The position numbers were made by a program, and so were the translations under genes. A stretch of 64,000 nucleotides of DNA from Lysobacteraceae bacterium. Its GTDB lineage: Bacteria > Pseudomonadota > Gammaproteobacteria > Xanthomonadales > Xanthomonadaceae. Of the stretch, positions 9,832 to 22,878 are shown piece after piece. Every line of letters starts with the position of its first letter. Position 1 is the first letter of the stretch. The notes under the pieces were generated by a model, which did no database searches, was not told the DNA's origin, and saw nothing but the letters and a program-made list of their open reading frames with translations. Location: contig SCUI01000003.1 of the NCBI GenBank assembly GCA_004297225.1, positions 87,586 to 151,585 of the forward strand. Reading direction: 5' to 3'.

Positions 9832-11097
9832 TCAGCGGAACTCGAACAGCTCGTGGCGCAGGTTCTTCGCCGGCACGCCGTTGGCAACGAGTGCCGCGCG
9901 CACGTGCCCGAGCAGTCCCTTCGGCCCGCAGAACGCGACGTCCACCGAGCGCGGCCCGTGTTCGCGGCACAGCTCCGCGAAGCGCTCGACGAACGCCGGA
10001 TCGCCGGGGCCGCCGGCCACGCCGACCAGTTCGATGCCGCGTTCGCGGGCCATGGCCTGCATCACCGGCAATTCGGGGAACTCGCGGCCGGGCGTGTAGA
10101 AATAGAACAGCGTGACCTTGTCGAAGCCGCCGGCGGATCGGTCCTGCAGCCAGGCGATGAACGGCGAGATGCCGACGCCGCCGCCGATCCAGGCTTCGCG
10201 CGGTGCGTCCGGGTTGCGCACGAAGCGGCCGTAGGGCGCGAACACGTCCGCGCGCATCCCCGGGCGCACCTGCGATACCAGCCGGGTGGTGTAGTCGCCC
10301 AGCGCACGGATCACGAAATCCACGCGGCCGTCGCCGCCGCTGCCCGAGGCGATGGTGAACGGATGCGGTTCGCGCAGTCCCTCGTGTTTCATCCGCAGGA
10401 AGCCGAACTGCCCCGGCACGAAGCGCACCGCGTGCGCGACCGGGGTCAACTGGATGTGCGCCGCCCCGTTCCCCGGGTCGATCGCCACCACCTCGTATTC
10501 CGCCTGCTTCGCGAGCAACGGGTACAGCAGCAGCTTGTACAGCGCGCCCGCCGCGCCCAGCAGCGACCACCCCGCGAGCCACGCGCCGGCGGCGCTGTCC
10601 AGCCGGATCGGCGAGCGGAAGCTCAGCCAGTGCAGCACCACGACCAGGAACAGCGGACCCGACAGCTTGTGCCACCAGCGCCACACCGAATAGCGGATGT
10701 TGCGGTTCAGCGCGAGCATCACGATCAGGACCAGCGCCACGTACGACGCCTGGCGCAGCAGCCGGGTCCAGAACGCGGGCAGTTCCAGGATCGGCGCCAC
10801 GTCCCAGCCTTCGGCGCCGGCCTTGAACAGGAAGTGCCCGCTGGCCAGGACCAGCGCCCAGATGCCCATCCACTTGTGAGCCGAATAAACACGGTCCAGG
10901 CCGCCGAAGGCCTGCTCGATCCAGCGCCAGCGGGAGCCCAGCAAGGCCGCCGCCGCCATCAGCGTCAGCGCCGCGACGCCCGCCGCCAGGCTGAATCCGC
11001 CAGTGACCAGGCGGGTCCCGGCAGGCAGCGCCGCCAGCGTCACGGCCGTGGCCAGCACCGTGGGAACCGCCACACCCTGCCACGCCCTGATCGCCAT
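9832..11097 (-). CDS. Ferric-reductase-like transmembrane flavoprotein (ferredoxin reductase fold)
   Basis: A 421-residue inner-membrane protein. The first ~210 residues contain about six hydrophobic helices with His residues spaced as in the FRD/NOX heme domain (HKWMGIW, SGHFLF, WWHKLSG, LHWLS). The C-terminal half is a ferredoxin-reductase-type module: HPFTIASG binds FAD, GGGVGISPF binds NAD(P)H, and FCGPKGL is the terminal nicotinamide motif. It probably passes electrons from NAD(P)H through flavin and heme across the membrane; the acceptor is unknown. The ATG at 11097 is preferred because upstream residues precede the first helix. It is the sole gene between otsB and the divergent clpB. 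Confidence 0.8.
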   Translation of the reverse strand: MAIRAWQGVAVPTVLATAVTLAALPAGTRLVTGGFSLAAGVAALTLMAAAALLGSRWRWIEQAFGGLDRVYSAHKWMGIWALVLASGHFLFKAGAEGWDVAPILELPAFWTRLLRQASYVALVLIVMLALNRNIRYSVWRWWHKLSGPLFLVVVLHWLSFRSPIRLDSAAGAWLAGWSLLGAAGALYKLLLYPLLAKQAEYEVVAIDPGNGAAHIQLTPVAHAVRFVPGQFGFLRMKHEGLREPHPFTIASGSGGDGRVDFVIRALGDYTTRLVSQVRPGMRADVFAPYGRFVRNPDAPREAWIGGGVGISPFIAWLQDRSAGGFDKVTLFYFYTPGREFPELPVMQAMARERGIELVGVAGGPGDPAFVERFAELCREHGPRSVDVAFCGPKGLLGHVRAALVANGVPAKNLRHELFEFR

Positions 11098-11214
11098 CGC
11101 CCTCTCCCCGGCCCCGGTCGGGATGGATGTTAACCGGACGACTTGCATTCGTGCGTTCCGGGCCTTACCTCCCCACTATCGCCGGTCGTTCGGCCCCAGA
11201 CGGAGATGGTGTCC

Positions 11215-13794
11215 ATGCGCATGGACAAGCTCACCACCCGGTTCCAGCAGGCGCTGGCCGACGCGCAGTCGCTGGCCGTGGGCCGCGACCACAACCTGAT
11301 CGAGCCGGCGCACCTGCTGGTCGCCCTGCTGGACCAGCAGGGCGGTGGCACGCGGCCGCTGCTGGCGCGTGCCGAAGTCAACGTGCCGCTGCTGCGCGAA
11401 CGCCTGGGGGAAATCCTCGACGGCCTGCCGAAGGTGTCCGGGCAGGAAGGGAGCGTCTCGCTCGGCAACGACCTCTCGCGCCTGCTCAACGTCACCGACA
11501 AGCTGGCGCAGCAGCGCGGCGACGGCTTCATCGCCAGCGAACTGTTCCTGCTCGCGGCGCTGGACGACGGTGGCGCCGCGGGTCGCGCGCTGAAAGCCGC
11601 CGGAGCGACGAAGCAGAAGCTCGAGGCCGCGATCGATGCCGTGCGCGGTGGCGAGAAGGTGCAGGACGAGAACGCCGAAGAGGCGCGGCAGGCGCTGGAG
11701 AAGTACACCATCGACCTGACCGCGCGGGCGGAGAGCGGCAAGCTCGATCCCGTGGTCGGCCGCGACGAGGAGATCCGCCGCACCATCCAGGTGCTGCAGC
11801 GCCGGACCAAGAACAACCCCGTGCTGATCGGCGAGCCTGGCGTCGGCAAGACCGCGATCGTCGAAGGCCTGGCCCAGCGCATCGTCAACAACGAGGTACC
11901 CGAGGGCATCCGCGGCAAGCGCGTGCTGTCGCTGGACATGGGCGCGCTGATCGCCGGCGCCAAGTTCCGCGGCGAATTCGAGGAGCGGCTCAAGGCGGTG
12001 CTCAACGACCTGGCCAAGAACGAAGGCCAGATCATCCTGTTCATCGACGAACTGCACACGATGGTCGGCGCCGGCAAGGCCGAGGGCGCGATGGACGCGG
12101 GCAACATGCTCAAGCCCGCGCTGGCCCGCGGCGAGCTGCACTGCATCGGCGCGACCACGCTGGACGAGTACCGCAAGTACATCGAGAAGGACGCGGCGCT
12201 GGAGCGCCGCTTCCAGAAGGTGTTCGTCGGCGAGCCGAGCGTGGAGGACACGATCGCGATCCTGCGCGGCCTGAAGGAAAAGTACGCCGTGCACCACGGC
12301 GTCGAGATCACCGACCCTGCGATCGTCGCCGCCGCCACCTTGTCCAACCGCTACATCTCCGATCGCCAGCTGCCGGACAAGGCGATCGACCTGATGGACG
12401 AGGCCGCCTCGCGCATCCGCATGGAGATCGACTCCAAGCCCGAGGAGATGGATCGCAAGGAGCGCCGGCTGATCCAGCTGAAGATCCAGCGCGAGGCGCT
12501 GAAGAAGGAGAAGGACGCCGAGTCGAAGAAGCGGCTGGCCGACCTCGAGGCGGAAATCGAAACGCTGGAGCGCGAATTCACCGACCTGGAGGAGGTCTGG
12601 AAGGCGGAGAAGGCGACGCTGCAGGGGGCGACCAGGGTCAAGGAGCAACTGGAGCAGGCACGCCTGGACCTGGAGGCCGCGCAGCGGCGCCAGGACTACG
12701 CGCGCATGAGCGAGATCCAGTACGGGCGGATCCCGGAGCTGGAGAAGCAGCTGGCGGCGGCACAGGAAGCCGAGACCCGGGGCTTCACCCTGCTGCAGGA
12801 CAAGGTCACCGCCGAGGAGATCGCCCAGGTGGTCGCGCGCTGGACCGGCATCCCGGTCAGCAAGATGCTCGAGGGCGAGCGCGAGAAGCTGCTGAAGATG
12901 GAAGAACAGCTGCGCACGCGCGTTGTCGGCCAGGACGAGGCGATCAAGGTGGTGGCGGACGCGGTGCGCCGTTCCCGCGCCGGGCTGTCGGATCCGAACC
13001 GCCCGTCGGGCTCGTTCCTGTTCCTCGGCCCCACCGGCGTCGGCAAGACCGAATTGACCAAGGCGCTGGCCGAATTCCTGTTCGACAGCAGCGACGCGAT
13101 GGTGCGCATCGACATGAGCGAGTTCATGGAGAAGCACTCGGTGGCGCGGCTGATCGGCGCGCCACCGGGCTACGTCGGCTACGAGGAGGGCGGCTACCTC
13201 ACCGAGGCGGTGCGTCGCCGTCCGTACAGCGTGATCCTGCTCGACGAGGTCGAGAAGGCGCACCCGGACGTGTTCAACATCCTGCTGCAGGTGCTCGACG
13301 ATGGCCGCCTGACCGACGGCCAGGGGCGCACGGTGGATTTCCGCAACACGGTCATCGTGATGACCTCCAACCTCGGCTCGCACCAGATCCAGGAGCTCGC
13401 CGGCGACGATTCGCCGGAGGCCTACCTGCAGATGAAGGCCGCGGTCATGGGCGTGGTGCAGGCACACTTCCGCCCCGAGTTCATCAACCGCCTCGACGAC
13501 ATCGTCGTGTTCCACCCGCTGGACAAGGCGCAGATCAAGCAGATCGCCAGGATCCAGTTGCGCGGGCTGGAGAAGCGGCTGGCCGAGCGCGGCATCGCGA
13601 TCGAACTGACCGACAAGGCCCTCGACCTGCTGGGCAACGTCGGCTTCGACCCGGTCTACGGCGCGCGCCCGCTCAAGCGCGCGATCCAGGCGCAGGTCGA
13701 GAACCCGCTGGCGCAGAAGATCCTCGCCGGCGAGTTCGGCAGCGGCGATACGGTGCACGTCGACGCCGAGGGCGGGCAGCTGGTGTTCCGCTGA
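11215..13794 (+). CDS. clpB: ATP-dependent disaggregase ClpB
   Basis: ClpB threads aggregated proteins through a hexameric AAA+ ring together with DnaK. The 859-residue protein has an N domain (1-145), AAA1 with Walker A GEPGVGKT at 206-213, a long coiled-coil middle domain (about 400-525, Lys/Glu-rich), and AAA2 with GPTGVGKT at 605-612. These positions are identical to E. coli ClpB. Start choice: the ATG at 11215 gives [10 protein letters not shown], matching the family N-terminus, and has GGAG about 9 nt upstream. A heat-shock promoter is expected, but I could not find one with correct spacing. Confidence 0.97.
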   Translation: MRMDKLTTRFQQALADAQSLAVGRDHNLIEPAHLLVALLDQQGGGTRPLLARAEVNVPLLRERLGEILDGLPKVSGQEGSVSLGNDLSRLLNVTDKLAQQRGDGFIASELFLLAALDDGGAAGRALKAAGATKQKLEAAIDAVRGGEKVQDENAEEARQALEKYTIDLTARAESGKLDPVVGRDEEIRRTIQVLQRRTKNNPVLIGEPGVGKTAIVEGLAQRIVNNEVPEGIRGKRVLSLDMGALIAGAKFRGEFEERLKAVLNDLAKNEGQIILFIDELHTMVGAGKAEGAMDAGNMLKPALARGELHCIGATTLDEYRKYIEKDAALERRFQKVFVGEPSVEDTIAILRGLKEKYAVHHGVEITDPAIVAAATLSNRYISDRQLPDKAIDLMDEAASRIRMEIDSKPEEMDRKERRLIQLKIQREALKKEKDAESKKRLADLEAEIETLEREFTDLEEVWKAEKATLQGATRVKEQLEQARLDLEAAQRRQDYARMSEIQYGRIPELEKQLAAAQEAETRGFTLLQDKVTAEEIAQVVARWTGIPVSKMLEGEREKLLKMEEQLRTRVVGQDEAIKVVADAVRRSRAGLSDPNRPSGSFLFLGPTGVGKTELTKALAEFLFDSSDAMVRIDMSEFMEKHSVARLIGAPPGYVGYEEGGYLTEAVRRRPYSVILLDEVEKAHPDVFNILLQVLDDGRLTDGQGRTVDFRNTVIVMTSNLGSHQIQELAGDDSPEAYLQMKAAVMGVVQAHFRPEFINRLDDIVVFHPLDKAQIKQIARIQLRGLEKRLAERGIAIELTDKALDLLGNVGFDPVYGARPLKRAIQAQVENPLAQKILAGEFGSGDTVHVDAEGGQLVFR

Positions 13795-13833
13795 GACAAG
13801 TCCCGTATCGCGGGGCGGGGCGGGGCATTCGTC

Positions 13834-13839
13834 TAAAAT
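13834..13839 (+). promoter_or_regulatory. Candidate -10 hexamer of yheS
   Basis: TAAAAT ends 6 nt before the ATG at 13846. The ten bases around it (TAAAATGCGC) also occur in front of queE. Transcription would begin at the start codon; no ribosome binding site or -35 box is evident. Confidence 0.4.
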
Positions 13840-13845
13840 GCGCGA

Positions 13846-15717
<1,872 letters not shown>

Positions 15718-15773
15718 GCAGCGGGGTGGAGCGTGGTGACGGCGCACACGCCGCTGCCGTTACCCTGTGGCCG

Positions 15774-17006
15774 GTGAGCCGCGACCTCGTCTACCTGATG
15801 CTGATCTTCGGCCTGCTGGTGGTGCCTCGCGCGCTGCAGCGGCTGCGAATCCCCGCGCCGATCACCAGCCTGCTGCTCGGCCTCGGGGCGATGCTGCTGT
15901 GGGGCGAGCAGACCCACGACCCGGTGGTGGTGTTGCTGTCGGTGCTGGGCATCTCCTCGCTGTTCCTGTTCGCGGGGCTGGAAGTGGACTGGGCCACCCT
16001 GCGCAAGTGCGCCGGCCGGCTGCTGGTGCACCTGGCGATCCGTGTCGCCGCGCTGTTTGCCACCGCCTGGCTGGCCTGGCGCTACCTGGACCTGGGCTGG
16101 CAGGCGGCCGCGCTGCTGGCGCTGGCCCTGCTCACGCCATCCACCGGTTTCATCCTCGACACGCTGGAACGCATGGGCCTGGCGCCGGACGAGCGCTTCT
16201 GGGTCACCAGCAAGGCGATCGCCGGCGAGCTGCTGGCGCTGGCGGTGCTGTTCGTCGCGCTGCAGGCGGGCGACGCCGCGCAACTGGGCATGTCGTCGCT
16301 GGCGATGCTGGCGTTGCTGGTCGGTTTGCCGCTGCTGTTCCTGGCGCTCGGCCGCTGGGTGCTGCCGCAGGCGCCGGGCGCCGAATTCTCGCTGCTGGTG
16401 ATGGTCGGCATGGTCGCCGCCTACGTCACCTACCGGCTCGGCGTGTATTACCTGGTCGGCGCCTTCATCGCGGGACTCACCGCGCGCCTGTTGCGCGAGC
16501 GGATGCCGAAGCTGGCCTCGCACGACAACATCCACGCATTGCGCCTGTTCGCCAGCTTCTTCGTGCCGTTCTATTTCTTCCACGCCGGCACCGTGATCTC
16601 GCGCGACGCATTGAGCTGGGATGCGTTGCTCGTGGGCCTGGGGCTGACCGCCGTGGTCCTGCCGTTGCGGGTCGCGGTGGCGTGGTTGCAGCGGCGGTGG
16701 CTGTTCGGCGATGGCCGGGAAGCCGCGATGCGCGTATCGGTGTCGCTGGCGCCGACCCTGGTGTTCACCCTCGTCCTCGCGCAGATCCTGTACGCGCGGT
16801 TCGACATACCAGGGGCGCTGTTCGGCGGGCTGGTGCTCTACACCGTGCTCAACACCATGCTGCCGTCGCTGGTGCTGAAGCAGACCTTCGACATCGATCC
16901 GCTCGATGCCACGGCGCCGCCGCCCAATCCGGAGGACGCGATCGACCCGGCGCGGCTCAATCCCTCAGGAAATACTCCACCGTCGTCACCACCCGCACCT
17001 TCTTGA
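15774..17006 (+). CDS. Cation:proton antiporter (CPA2-type Na+/H+ exchanger domain)
   Basis: About 410 residues of nearly continuous membrane helices (10-12), matching the Na+/H+ exchanger fold of the CPA2 group (KefB/GerN-like): an N-terminal LLLGLGAMLLWG helix, FLFAGLEVDW, a TPSTGFILDTLERMGL segment and a C-terminal MRVSVSLAPTLVFTLVLAQIL region. There is no C-terminal TrkA-N domain, unlike KefB/KefC, so regulation must differ. The GTG at 15774 is preferred; GTG 15726 in the same frame would add residues with no helix. The 3' end overlaps the convergent SIMPL gene by 50 bp. The transported ion is unknown. Confidence 0.8.
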   Translation: MSRDLVYLMLIFGLLVVPRALQRLRIPAPITSLLLGLGAMLLWGEQTHDPVVVLLSVLGISSLFLFAGLEVDWATLRKCAGRLLVHLAIRVAALFATAWLAWRYLDLGWQAAALLALALLTPSTGFILDTLERMGLAPDERFWVTSKAIAGELLALAVLFVALQAGDAAQLGMSSLAMLALLVGLPLLFLALGRWVLPQAPGAEFSLLVMVGMVAAYVTYRLGVYYLVGAFIAGLTARLLRERMPKLASHDNIHALRLFASFFVPFYFFHAGTVISRDALSWDALLVGLGLTAVVLPLRVAVAWLQRRWLFGDGREAAMRVSVSLAPTLVFTLVLAQILYARFDIPGALFGGLVLYTVLNTMLPSLVLKQTFDIDPLDATAPPPNPEDAIDPARLNPSGNTPPSSPPAPS

Positions 17007-17661
17007 CCTGCGGGCTGCCCTGGTCGCGATCGCTGATGGCGACCACGCCCTGGTTCGCGGTGCGGATCCCGCCCAGCTTCGAGCCCGAGTCCTTGGCGAA
17101 CTGATCGGCGGACTCGCGCGCGTTGGCGGTGGCTTCGGCGATCAGCGCCGGCTTGATGTCATTGAGTTTCGTGTAGTCGAACTCCGGCATCGCGCCTTGG
17201 TCGAGCATCACCCCGCCGGCGACCAGCTGCCCGCTGTTGCGCATCGCCTGCAGCGCCCTGGGCACGTCGTTGGTGCGCAGGATCACGGTGTTGGCGTAGC
17301 GGAAGCGTTCGGGCGCGCGGTTTTCGCCAAAGGCATACGCCCAGCGGTCTTCCAGCCGTGGCGGCGAGACCACGATCTCCTCCGGCTTGAAGCCGGCATC
17401 GAGGAAGAACTTGCGGATCGCCGCGGTATTGGCGCTGAGCGCACGCTGCACGCCCGCCAGGTCGTTGCCGCCGACCGTGTGCGGCAGCGGCCACACCAGC
17501 AGGTCGGCATCGACGATGCGTTCGGCCGAGCCCTTGACGGTGACGTAGCGGTCCTGGGTCTTGATCTTGACCAGCCCCTGGCCGATGTTCCAGCCGGCGA
17601 AGAGCAGGCCCAGCGCCAGGACCACGGCGGCCAGGGTCGAGAAGGTGCTGCGGTCGGACAT
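16957..17661 (-). CDS. SIMPL (DUF541) domain protein with N-terminal membrane anchor
   Basis: A 234-residue protein starting with one hydrophobic helix (LAAVVLALGLLFAGWNIGQGL) that probably anchors a periplasmic domain. The rest matches the SIMPL/DUF541 family: RYVTVKGSAERIVDADL, a central LDAGFKPEEIVVSPP segment, and a C-terminal DQGSPQVKKVRVVTTVEYFL strand. SIMPL proteins such as E. coli YggE lower oxidative stress by an unknown mechanism. It converges on the antiporter with a 50-bp overlap and is divergent from fmdB. Confidence 0.85.
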   Translation of the reverse strand: MSDRSTFSTLAAVVLALGLLFAGWNIGQGLVKIKTQDRYVTVKGSAERIVDADLLVWPLPHTVGGNDLAGVQRALSANTAAIRKFFLDAGFKPEEIVVSPPRLEDRWAYAFGENRAPERFRYANTVILRTNDVPRALQAMRNSGQLVAGGVMLDQGAMPEFDYTKLNDIKPALIAEATANARESADQFAKDSGSKLGGIRTANQGVVAISDRDQGSPQVKKVRVVTTVEYFLRD

Positions 17662-17685
17662 GGCGGCTCCCCGGGGTGCTCCTGC

Positions 17686-17713
17686 TTGAATGTACGCGAG
17701 CAGGCCCCAGAAT
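17686..17713 (+). promoter_or_regulatory. Candidate promoter of fmdB
   Basis: TTGAAT (17686-17691), a 16-bp spacer and CAGAAT (17708-17713) make a plausible sigma-70 promoter. The -10 ends 7 nt before the ATG, implying a leaderless or nearly leaderless fmdB-aspS transcript. Confidence 0.45.
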
Positions 17714-17720
17714 AGCGCCC

Positions 17721-18029
17721 ATGCCGATCTATGCCTTCGCCTGCGACGCCTGCGGTCACGAATTCGACAGGTTGCAGAAACTCTCAGCCCCCGACCCGGA
17801 TGCCTGCCCGTCCTGCGGCAAGCCGGCCGTCCGGCGCAAGGTGACCGCGCCCAGCTTCCGCCTGGCCGGTGGCGGCTGGTACGAGACCGATTTCAAGAAG
17901 GACGGCAAGCGCAACCTGGCCGGCGACGCCGCCAGGCCGGCCGATTCGAAATCTGATTCGAAACCTGGTTCGAAACCCGATTCGAAACCTGCCGGGGACA
18001 CCAAGCCCGCCGAGGCCGCCAAGCCTTAG
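17721..18029 (+). CDS. FmdB-family zinc ribbon protein with repetitive tail
   Basis: A 102-residue protein of the FmdB/CxxC_CxxC_SSSS family. The N-terminal 45 residues form a zinc ribbon with two knuckles, CDACG and CPSCG. The function of the family is not known beyond likely zinc binding; it is often found directly before aspS, as here (30 bp). The C-terminal half is low-complexity, rich in Lys, Asp, Ser and Pro, and includes four tandem SK-containing tetrapeptides encoded by a 12-bp repeat at 17943-17990. The start at 17721 gives the canonical MPIYAFACDACG. Confidence 0.9.
   Translation: MPIYAFACDACGHEFDRLQKLSAPDPDACPSCGKPAVRRKVTAPSFRLAGGGWYETDFKKDGKRNLAGDAARPADSKSDSKPGSKPDSKPAGDTKPAEAAKP
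17943..17990 (+). repeat. Four tandem 12-bp units inside fmdB
   Basis: Four consecutive copies of a 12-bp unit (consensus GATTCGAAACCT, one to three changes each) encode residues 75-90 of the FmdB protein as DSKS, DSKP, GSKP, DSKP. The unit length is a multiple of three, so copy number can change without breaking the frame. Confidence 0.9.
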
Positions 18030-18059
18030 AATGTCGGGCTTTCCCCAGCGAACGCCCCC

Positions 18060-19816
<1,757 letters not shown>

Positions 19817-19820
<4 letters not shown>

Positions 19821-20338
19821 CCGGGGCGCTGGCGATCCGGCGGGCCGGCGCGGGCGATGCCGCCGCGCTGTCGGCGATCGGCCGCGACACGTTCACCATC
19901 ACGTTCGGGCACCTTTATCCGCCGGAAGACCTGGCGACCTTCCTCGACGACAGCCACGGCGAAGCGGCGTACGCCAGGTTGCTCGACGATCCGCGCTACG
20001 GCCTGTGGCTGCTGGAGGACGCCGGCCGCGCTGTCGGCTTCGCCGTGGCGGGTCCGTGCGGCCTGCCGCACGCGGACGTGCGCGCCGACGATGGCGAGCT
20101 CAAGCGCCTGTACCTGCTGCCCGAAGTACAGAACGGCGGCTGGGGCGGCCGCCTGTTCGCCACCGCGATCGACTGGCTGCAGGCGCAAGGGCGCCACCGC
20201 ATCTGGATCAGCGTCTGGTCCGAGAACTTCGGTGCGCAGCGGTTCTACGGCCGCCATGGTTTCGCCAAGGTCGCCGAATACGAATTCCCGGTGGGCAGGC
20301 AGCGCGACATCGAGTTCATGTATCGGCGGGATTCCTAA
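19817..20338 (+). CDS. GNAT-family N-acetyltransferase
   Basis: A 173-residue GNAT protein. [19 protein letters not shown] holds the acetyl-CoA pyrophosphate loop (motif A, Q-N-G-G-W-G-G), and [22 protein letters not shown] is the motif B segment with the usual N..A..FY..HGF ending. The N-terminus ([20 protein letters not shown]) resembles spermidine-type or PaiA-type acetyltransferases ([15 protein letters not shown]). The substrate cannot be assigned. The ATG overlaps the aspS stop, indicating co-translation. Confidence 0.88.
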
Positions 20339-20396
20339 CCAGCCGTTCAGGAATGTGGCGGGACACTCGCGGACACGCCCCACCGGGAGGAAAGCC

Positions 20397-20936
20397 ATGG
20401 AACGCAACGCCCGCAGCCTGCTCTCCGTCTCCCTGTTCACGGCTACGCTGGCCCTCTCGGGCGCAGCGCTCGCCGGGCAGCCGCCTGCCTCCGCGCTGGC
20501 CGGACCGGCAATGCAGGCGGGCCCGGTCGAGGTCTACTGGGCCGAGCCGTCCACTTTCTCGGAAGTGCGCCTGAGCATGAATCCCCGCGCGGCGCTCCAG
20601 GGCGACTGGGTCAGCCGCCTCGCCAACCATGTGCGCGATGAGGCGGAGCACCGCCTGCCGGCCGGCGATCGCATGGAAATCGTGATCAAGGACGTGGATC
20701 GCGCCGGCGAGCTGACCCCGATCCACGGCACGCGGGTCATGCGCGAGCTCACCGCGCCGATGATCAAGCTCAGCTACGTCCATCGCGACGCCAGCGGCGA
20801 GGTCGTGGACTACGGCGAACGTACCTTGCGCGACCTGTCCTACCTGCACGGCCCGGCCAGCGTGGACCTGGATCCGCTGCGCTACGAGAAGCGCCTGATC
20901 GACCGCTGGCTGTCGCAAGCGCTGCCCGCCGCCTGA
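20397..20936 (+). CDS. DUF3016 family exported protein
   Basis: A 179-residue protein with a clear signal peptide (charged start, [15 protein letters not shown], cleavage near residue 27) and a periplasmic domain of the DUF3016 type: [17 protein letters not shown], a middle [15 protein letters not shown] strand, and a terminal [24 protein letters not shown] segment. The family has no established function. A strong GGGAGGAAAG ribosome binding site precedes the ATG at 20397, so it is probably translated on its own. It lies between the GNAT gene and a small hydrolase. Confidence 0.8.
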   Translation: MERNARSLLSVSLFTATLALSGAALAGQPPASALAGPAMQAGPVEVYWAEPSTFSEVRLSMNPRAALQGDWVSRLANHVRDEAEHRLPAGDRMEIVIKDVDRAGELTPIHGTRVMRELTAPMIKLSYVHRDASGEVVDYGERTLRDLSYLHGPASVDLDPLRYEKRLIDRWLSQALPAA

Positions 20937-20962
20937 GCAGGCCCGCGCGCCGCGTCATCCTG

Positions 20963-21571
20963 ATGCCCGGGCTGTGGATGCCCGGGGCGTCCATGCACTG
21001 GCTGGCGTCGCACCTGCGCAAGGCCGGCTTCGCGCCCGAAATCCTCGGCTACCGGGCGGTAGCCGATGGCCCCGGACTCGCCATCGAACGCCTTGCGGAG
21101 CGGCTCCTGGCCGAGGGCGAGGCCGATATCGTCGCCCACAGCCTGGGCGGACTGGTCGCGCTGCAGGCATTGTGCGACGCGCCGCGACTGCCGGTCGCGA
21201 AAGTGGTCTGCCTCGGGTCGCCCTTGAACGGCAGCGGAGCCGCGGCCGGGATGTTGCGCTGGGCACCGGCCGCAACCTTGCTGGGTCGCAGTGCGCGGTT
21301 GCTCCGCGACGGTTTGCGACTGGGAGAGGAACACTGCTGGGTCGGGCGGGCCCGGGTCGGCGTCATCGCCGGCCGCGTCCCCCACGGCCTGGGCGCCCTG
21401 TTCGCGGGATTCGGGGGCGAACACGACGGCACCGTGGCGGTTGCCGAAACCCGGCTCGACGGCATTTCCGACCATGTCGTGGTGAAAGCCAGCCACAGCG
21501 GCCTGCTGTTCTCGGGGGAAGCTGCGGGGCAGGCGGTCCATTTCCTCCGGGACGGCTGCTTCCTGCATTAG
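20963..21571 (+). CDS. Small alpha/beta-hydrolase (lipase/thioesterase-like)
   Basis: A 202-residue alpha/beta-hydrolase. The nucleophile elbow AHSLGG places Ser60; [14 protein letters not shown] resembles triacylglycerol-lipase-like and PGAP1-like families, and the late ASHSGLLFS region supplies the catalytic His, with GEHDGTV a probable Asp loop. The ATG at 20963 starts at PGLWMPG and clips the first beta strand. The frame is open upstream with only CTG codons near, so a non-standard start overlapping the previous stop (about 20933) is possible. Substrate is unknown. Confidence 0.75.
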   Translation: MPGLWMPGASMHWLASHLRKAGFAPEILGYRAVADGPGLAIERLAERLLAEGEADIVAHSLGGLVALQALCDAPRLPVAKVVCLGSPLNGSGAAAGMLRWAPAATLLGRSARLLRDGLRLGEEHCWVGRARVGVIAGRVPHGLGALFAGFGGEHDGTVAVAETRLDGISDHVVVKASHSGLLFSGEAAGQAVHFLRDGCFLH

Positions 21572-21572
21572 C

Positions 21573-21578
21573 TAGAAT
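21573..21578 (+). promoter_or_regulatory. Candidate -10 hexamer of yebC
   Basis: TAGAAT lies 31 nt before the yebC ATG, implying a short leader of about 24 nt. No convincing -35 box. Confidence 0.3.
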
Positions 21579-21609
21579 CGCGCCCTTTCCAGCTTGCAGG
21601 CGATTCCCC

Positions 21610-22338
21610 ATGGGTAGAGGCCCTTCCATCGAGGCGCGGAAGAACGCCGAGGATGCGCGCCGCGGCAAGATCTTCACCAAGATCATCCGCGAGATTTCCG
21701 TGGCGGCCCGCGCCGGAGGCGGCGACCCGGGCGGCAACCCGCGCCTGCGCAGCGCCATCGACAAGGGCCTGGCGGCGAACATGACCAAGGATGTCATCGA
21801 GCGCGCGATCAGGAAGGCCACCGGCGAACTCGAGGGTGTCGAGTACGAGGAGATCCGCTACGAGGGCTACGCCCCCGGCGGCGTCGCCGTGATCGTGGAC
21901 TGCCTCACCGACAACCGCGTGCGCACCGTCGCCGATGTCCGCCATGCGTTCGGCAAGTTCGGCGGCAACATGGGCACCGAGGGCTCGGTCGCCTTCATGT
22001 TCCGCAAGCTCGGCGTGCTGTCGTTCGACGCGGGCGTGGACGAGGAGCGGCTGACCGAGGCGGCCATCGAGGCCGGCGCCGACGACGTGGTGGTGCACGA
22101 CAACGGCGCGATCGACGTGCTCACCGCGCCGGAATCCTTCGCCGAGGTGAAGGCGGCGATGGACGCGGCCGGGTTCCGCGCCGACATCGCCGAACTCGCC
22201 ATGCGCGCCGACAACGACGTGGTGGTCGAAGGCGAGACCGCCCAGCAGGTGGCGAAACTGCTGCGCTGGCTCGAGGACATGGACGACGTGCAGGCGGTCC
22301 ATTCCAATGCCGACCTCGGCGACGCCGCTTACGCGTAA
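21610..22338 (+). CDS. yebC: YebC/PmpR/TACO1-family protein
   Basis: A 242-residue member of the YebC family. The usual N-terminal [21 protein letters not shown] and the three-domain pattern (helical domain, then two alpha/beta domains with [22 protein letters not shown]) are intact. Family members were described as transcription regulators (PmpR) and more recently as translation factors that relieve ribosome stalling at proline stretches. The gene precedes ruvC, the standard gammaproteobacterial order yebC-ruvC-ruvA. Confidence 0.93.
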   Translation: MGRGPSIEARKNAEDARRGKIFTKIIREISVAARAGGGDPGGNPRLRSAIDKGLAANMTKDVIERAIRKATGELEGVEYEEIRYEGYAPGGVAVIVDCLTDNRVRTVADVRHAFGKFGGNMGTEGSVAFMFRKLGVLSFDAGVDEERLTEAAIEAGADDVVVHDNGAIDVLTAPESFAEVKAAMDAAGFRADIAELAMRADNDVVVEGETAQQVAKLLRWLEDMDDVQAVHSNADLGDAAYA

Positions 22339-22347
22339 GCTGGGCCC

Positions 22348-22878
22348 GTGATCCGCATCCTCGGCATCGACCCGGGTTCGCAGCGGACCGGCATCGGCGT
22401 GGTCGACGTCGACGATGCCGGCCGCTGCCGCTACGTCCACGCGCAGGCGCTGGTGCTGCTGGGGGCCGACGATTTCCCGTCGCGCCTGGGCCTGTTGTGC
22501 GACGGCCTGGAGGCGTTGCTGGACGAGTGGCGGCCGCAGCAGGTGGCGATCGAGACGGTGTTCATGGACAAGTCCGCGACCTCGGCGCTCAAGCTCGGCC
22601 ATGCCCGCGGCGCGGCACTGGCGACGGTGGTGCGGCGCAAGTTGCCGGTCAGCGAGTACGCGCCACGGCTGATCAAGCAGTCGCTGGTCGGGCGCGGAGC
22701 GGCCGACAAGGCGCAGGTGCAGCACATGGTGCGTCTGCTGCTCAACCTCGCGGCCGACGCGAAGCTGCAGGCCGACGCCGCCGACGCGCTGGCCGTGGCG
22801 CTCACCCACGCGCACATGAGCGCGACCGCCGGGCGCACCGGCGTCAGCACGGCCCTGTTGCGGAGGCGCGGCGGATGA
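22348..22878 (+). CDS. ruvC: Holliday junction resolvase RuvC
   Basis: RuvC cuts Holliday junctions brought by RuvAB. The 176-residue protein keeps the four acidic metal ligands of its RNase H-like fold: D8 ([12 protein letters not shown]), E69 (VAIETVF), D143 and D146 ([14 protein letters not shown]). The start is GTG at 22348, nine bases after yebC. Its TGA overlaps the ruvA ATG, so the two are translationally coupled. Confidence 0.96.
   Translation: MIRILGIDPGSQRTGIGVVDVDDAGRCRYVHAQALVLLGADDFPSRLGLLCDGLEALLDEWRPQQVAIETVFMDKSATSALKLGHARGAALATVVRRKLPVSEYAPRLIKQSLVGRGAADKAQVQHMVRLLLNLAADAKLQADAADALAVALTHAHMSATAGRTGVSTALLRRRGG

Noticed and set aside
11142..11178. Possible heat-shock (sigma-32) promoter before clpB: CTTGCA and CCCCACTAT
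   Set aside because: Both boxes look plausible but are separated by about 23 bp, well beyond the usual spacing, so I do not call it.
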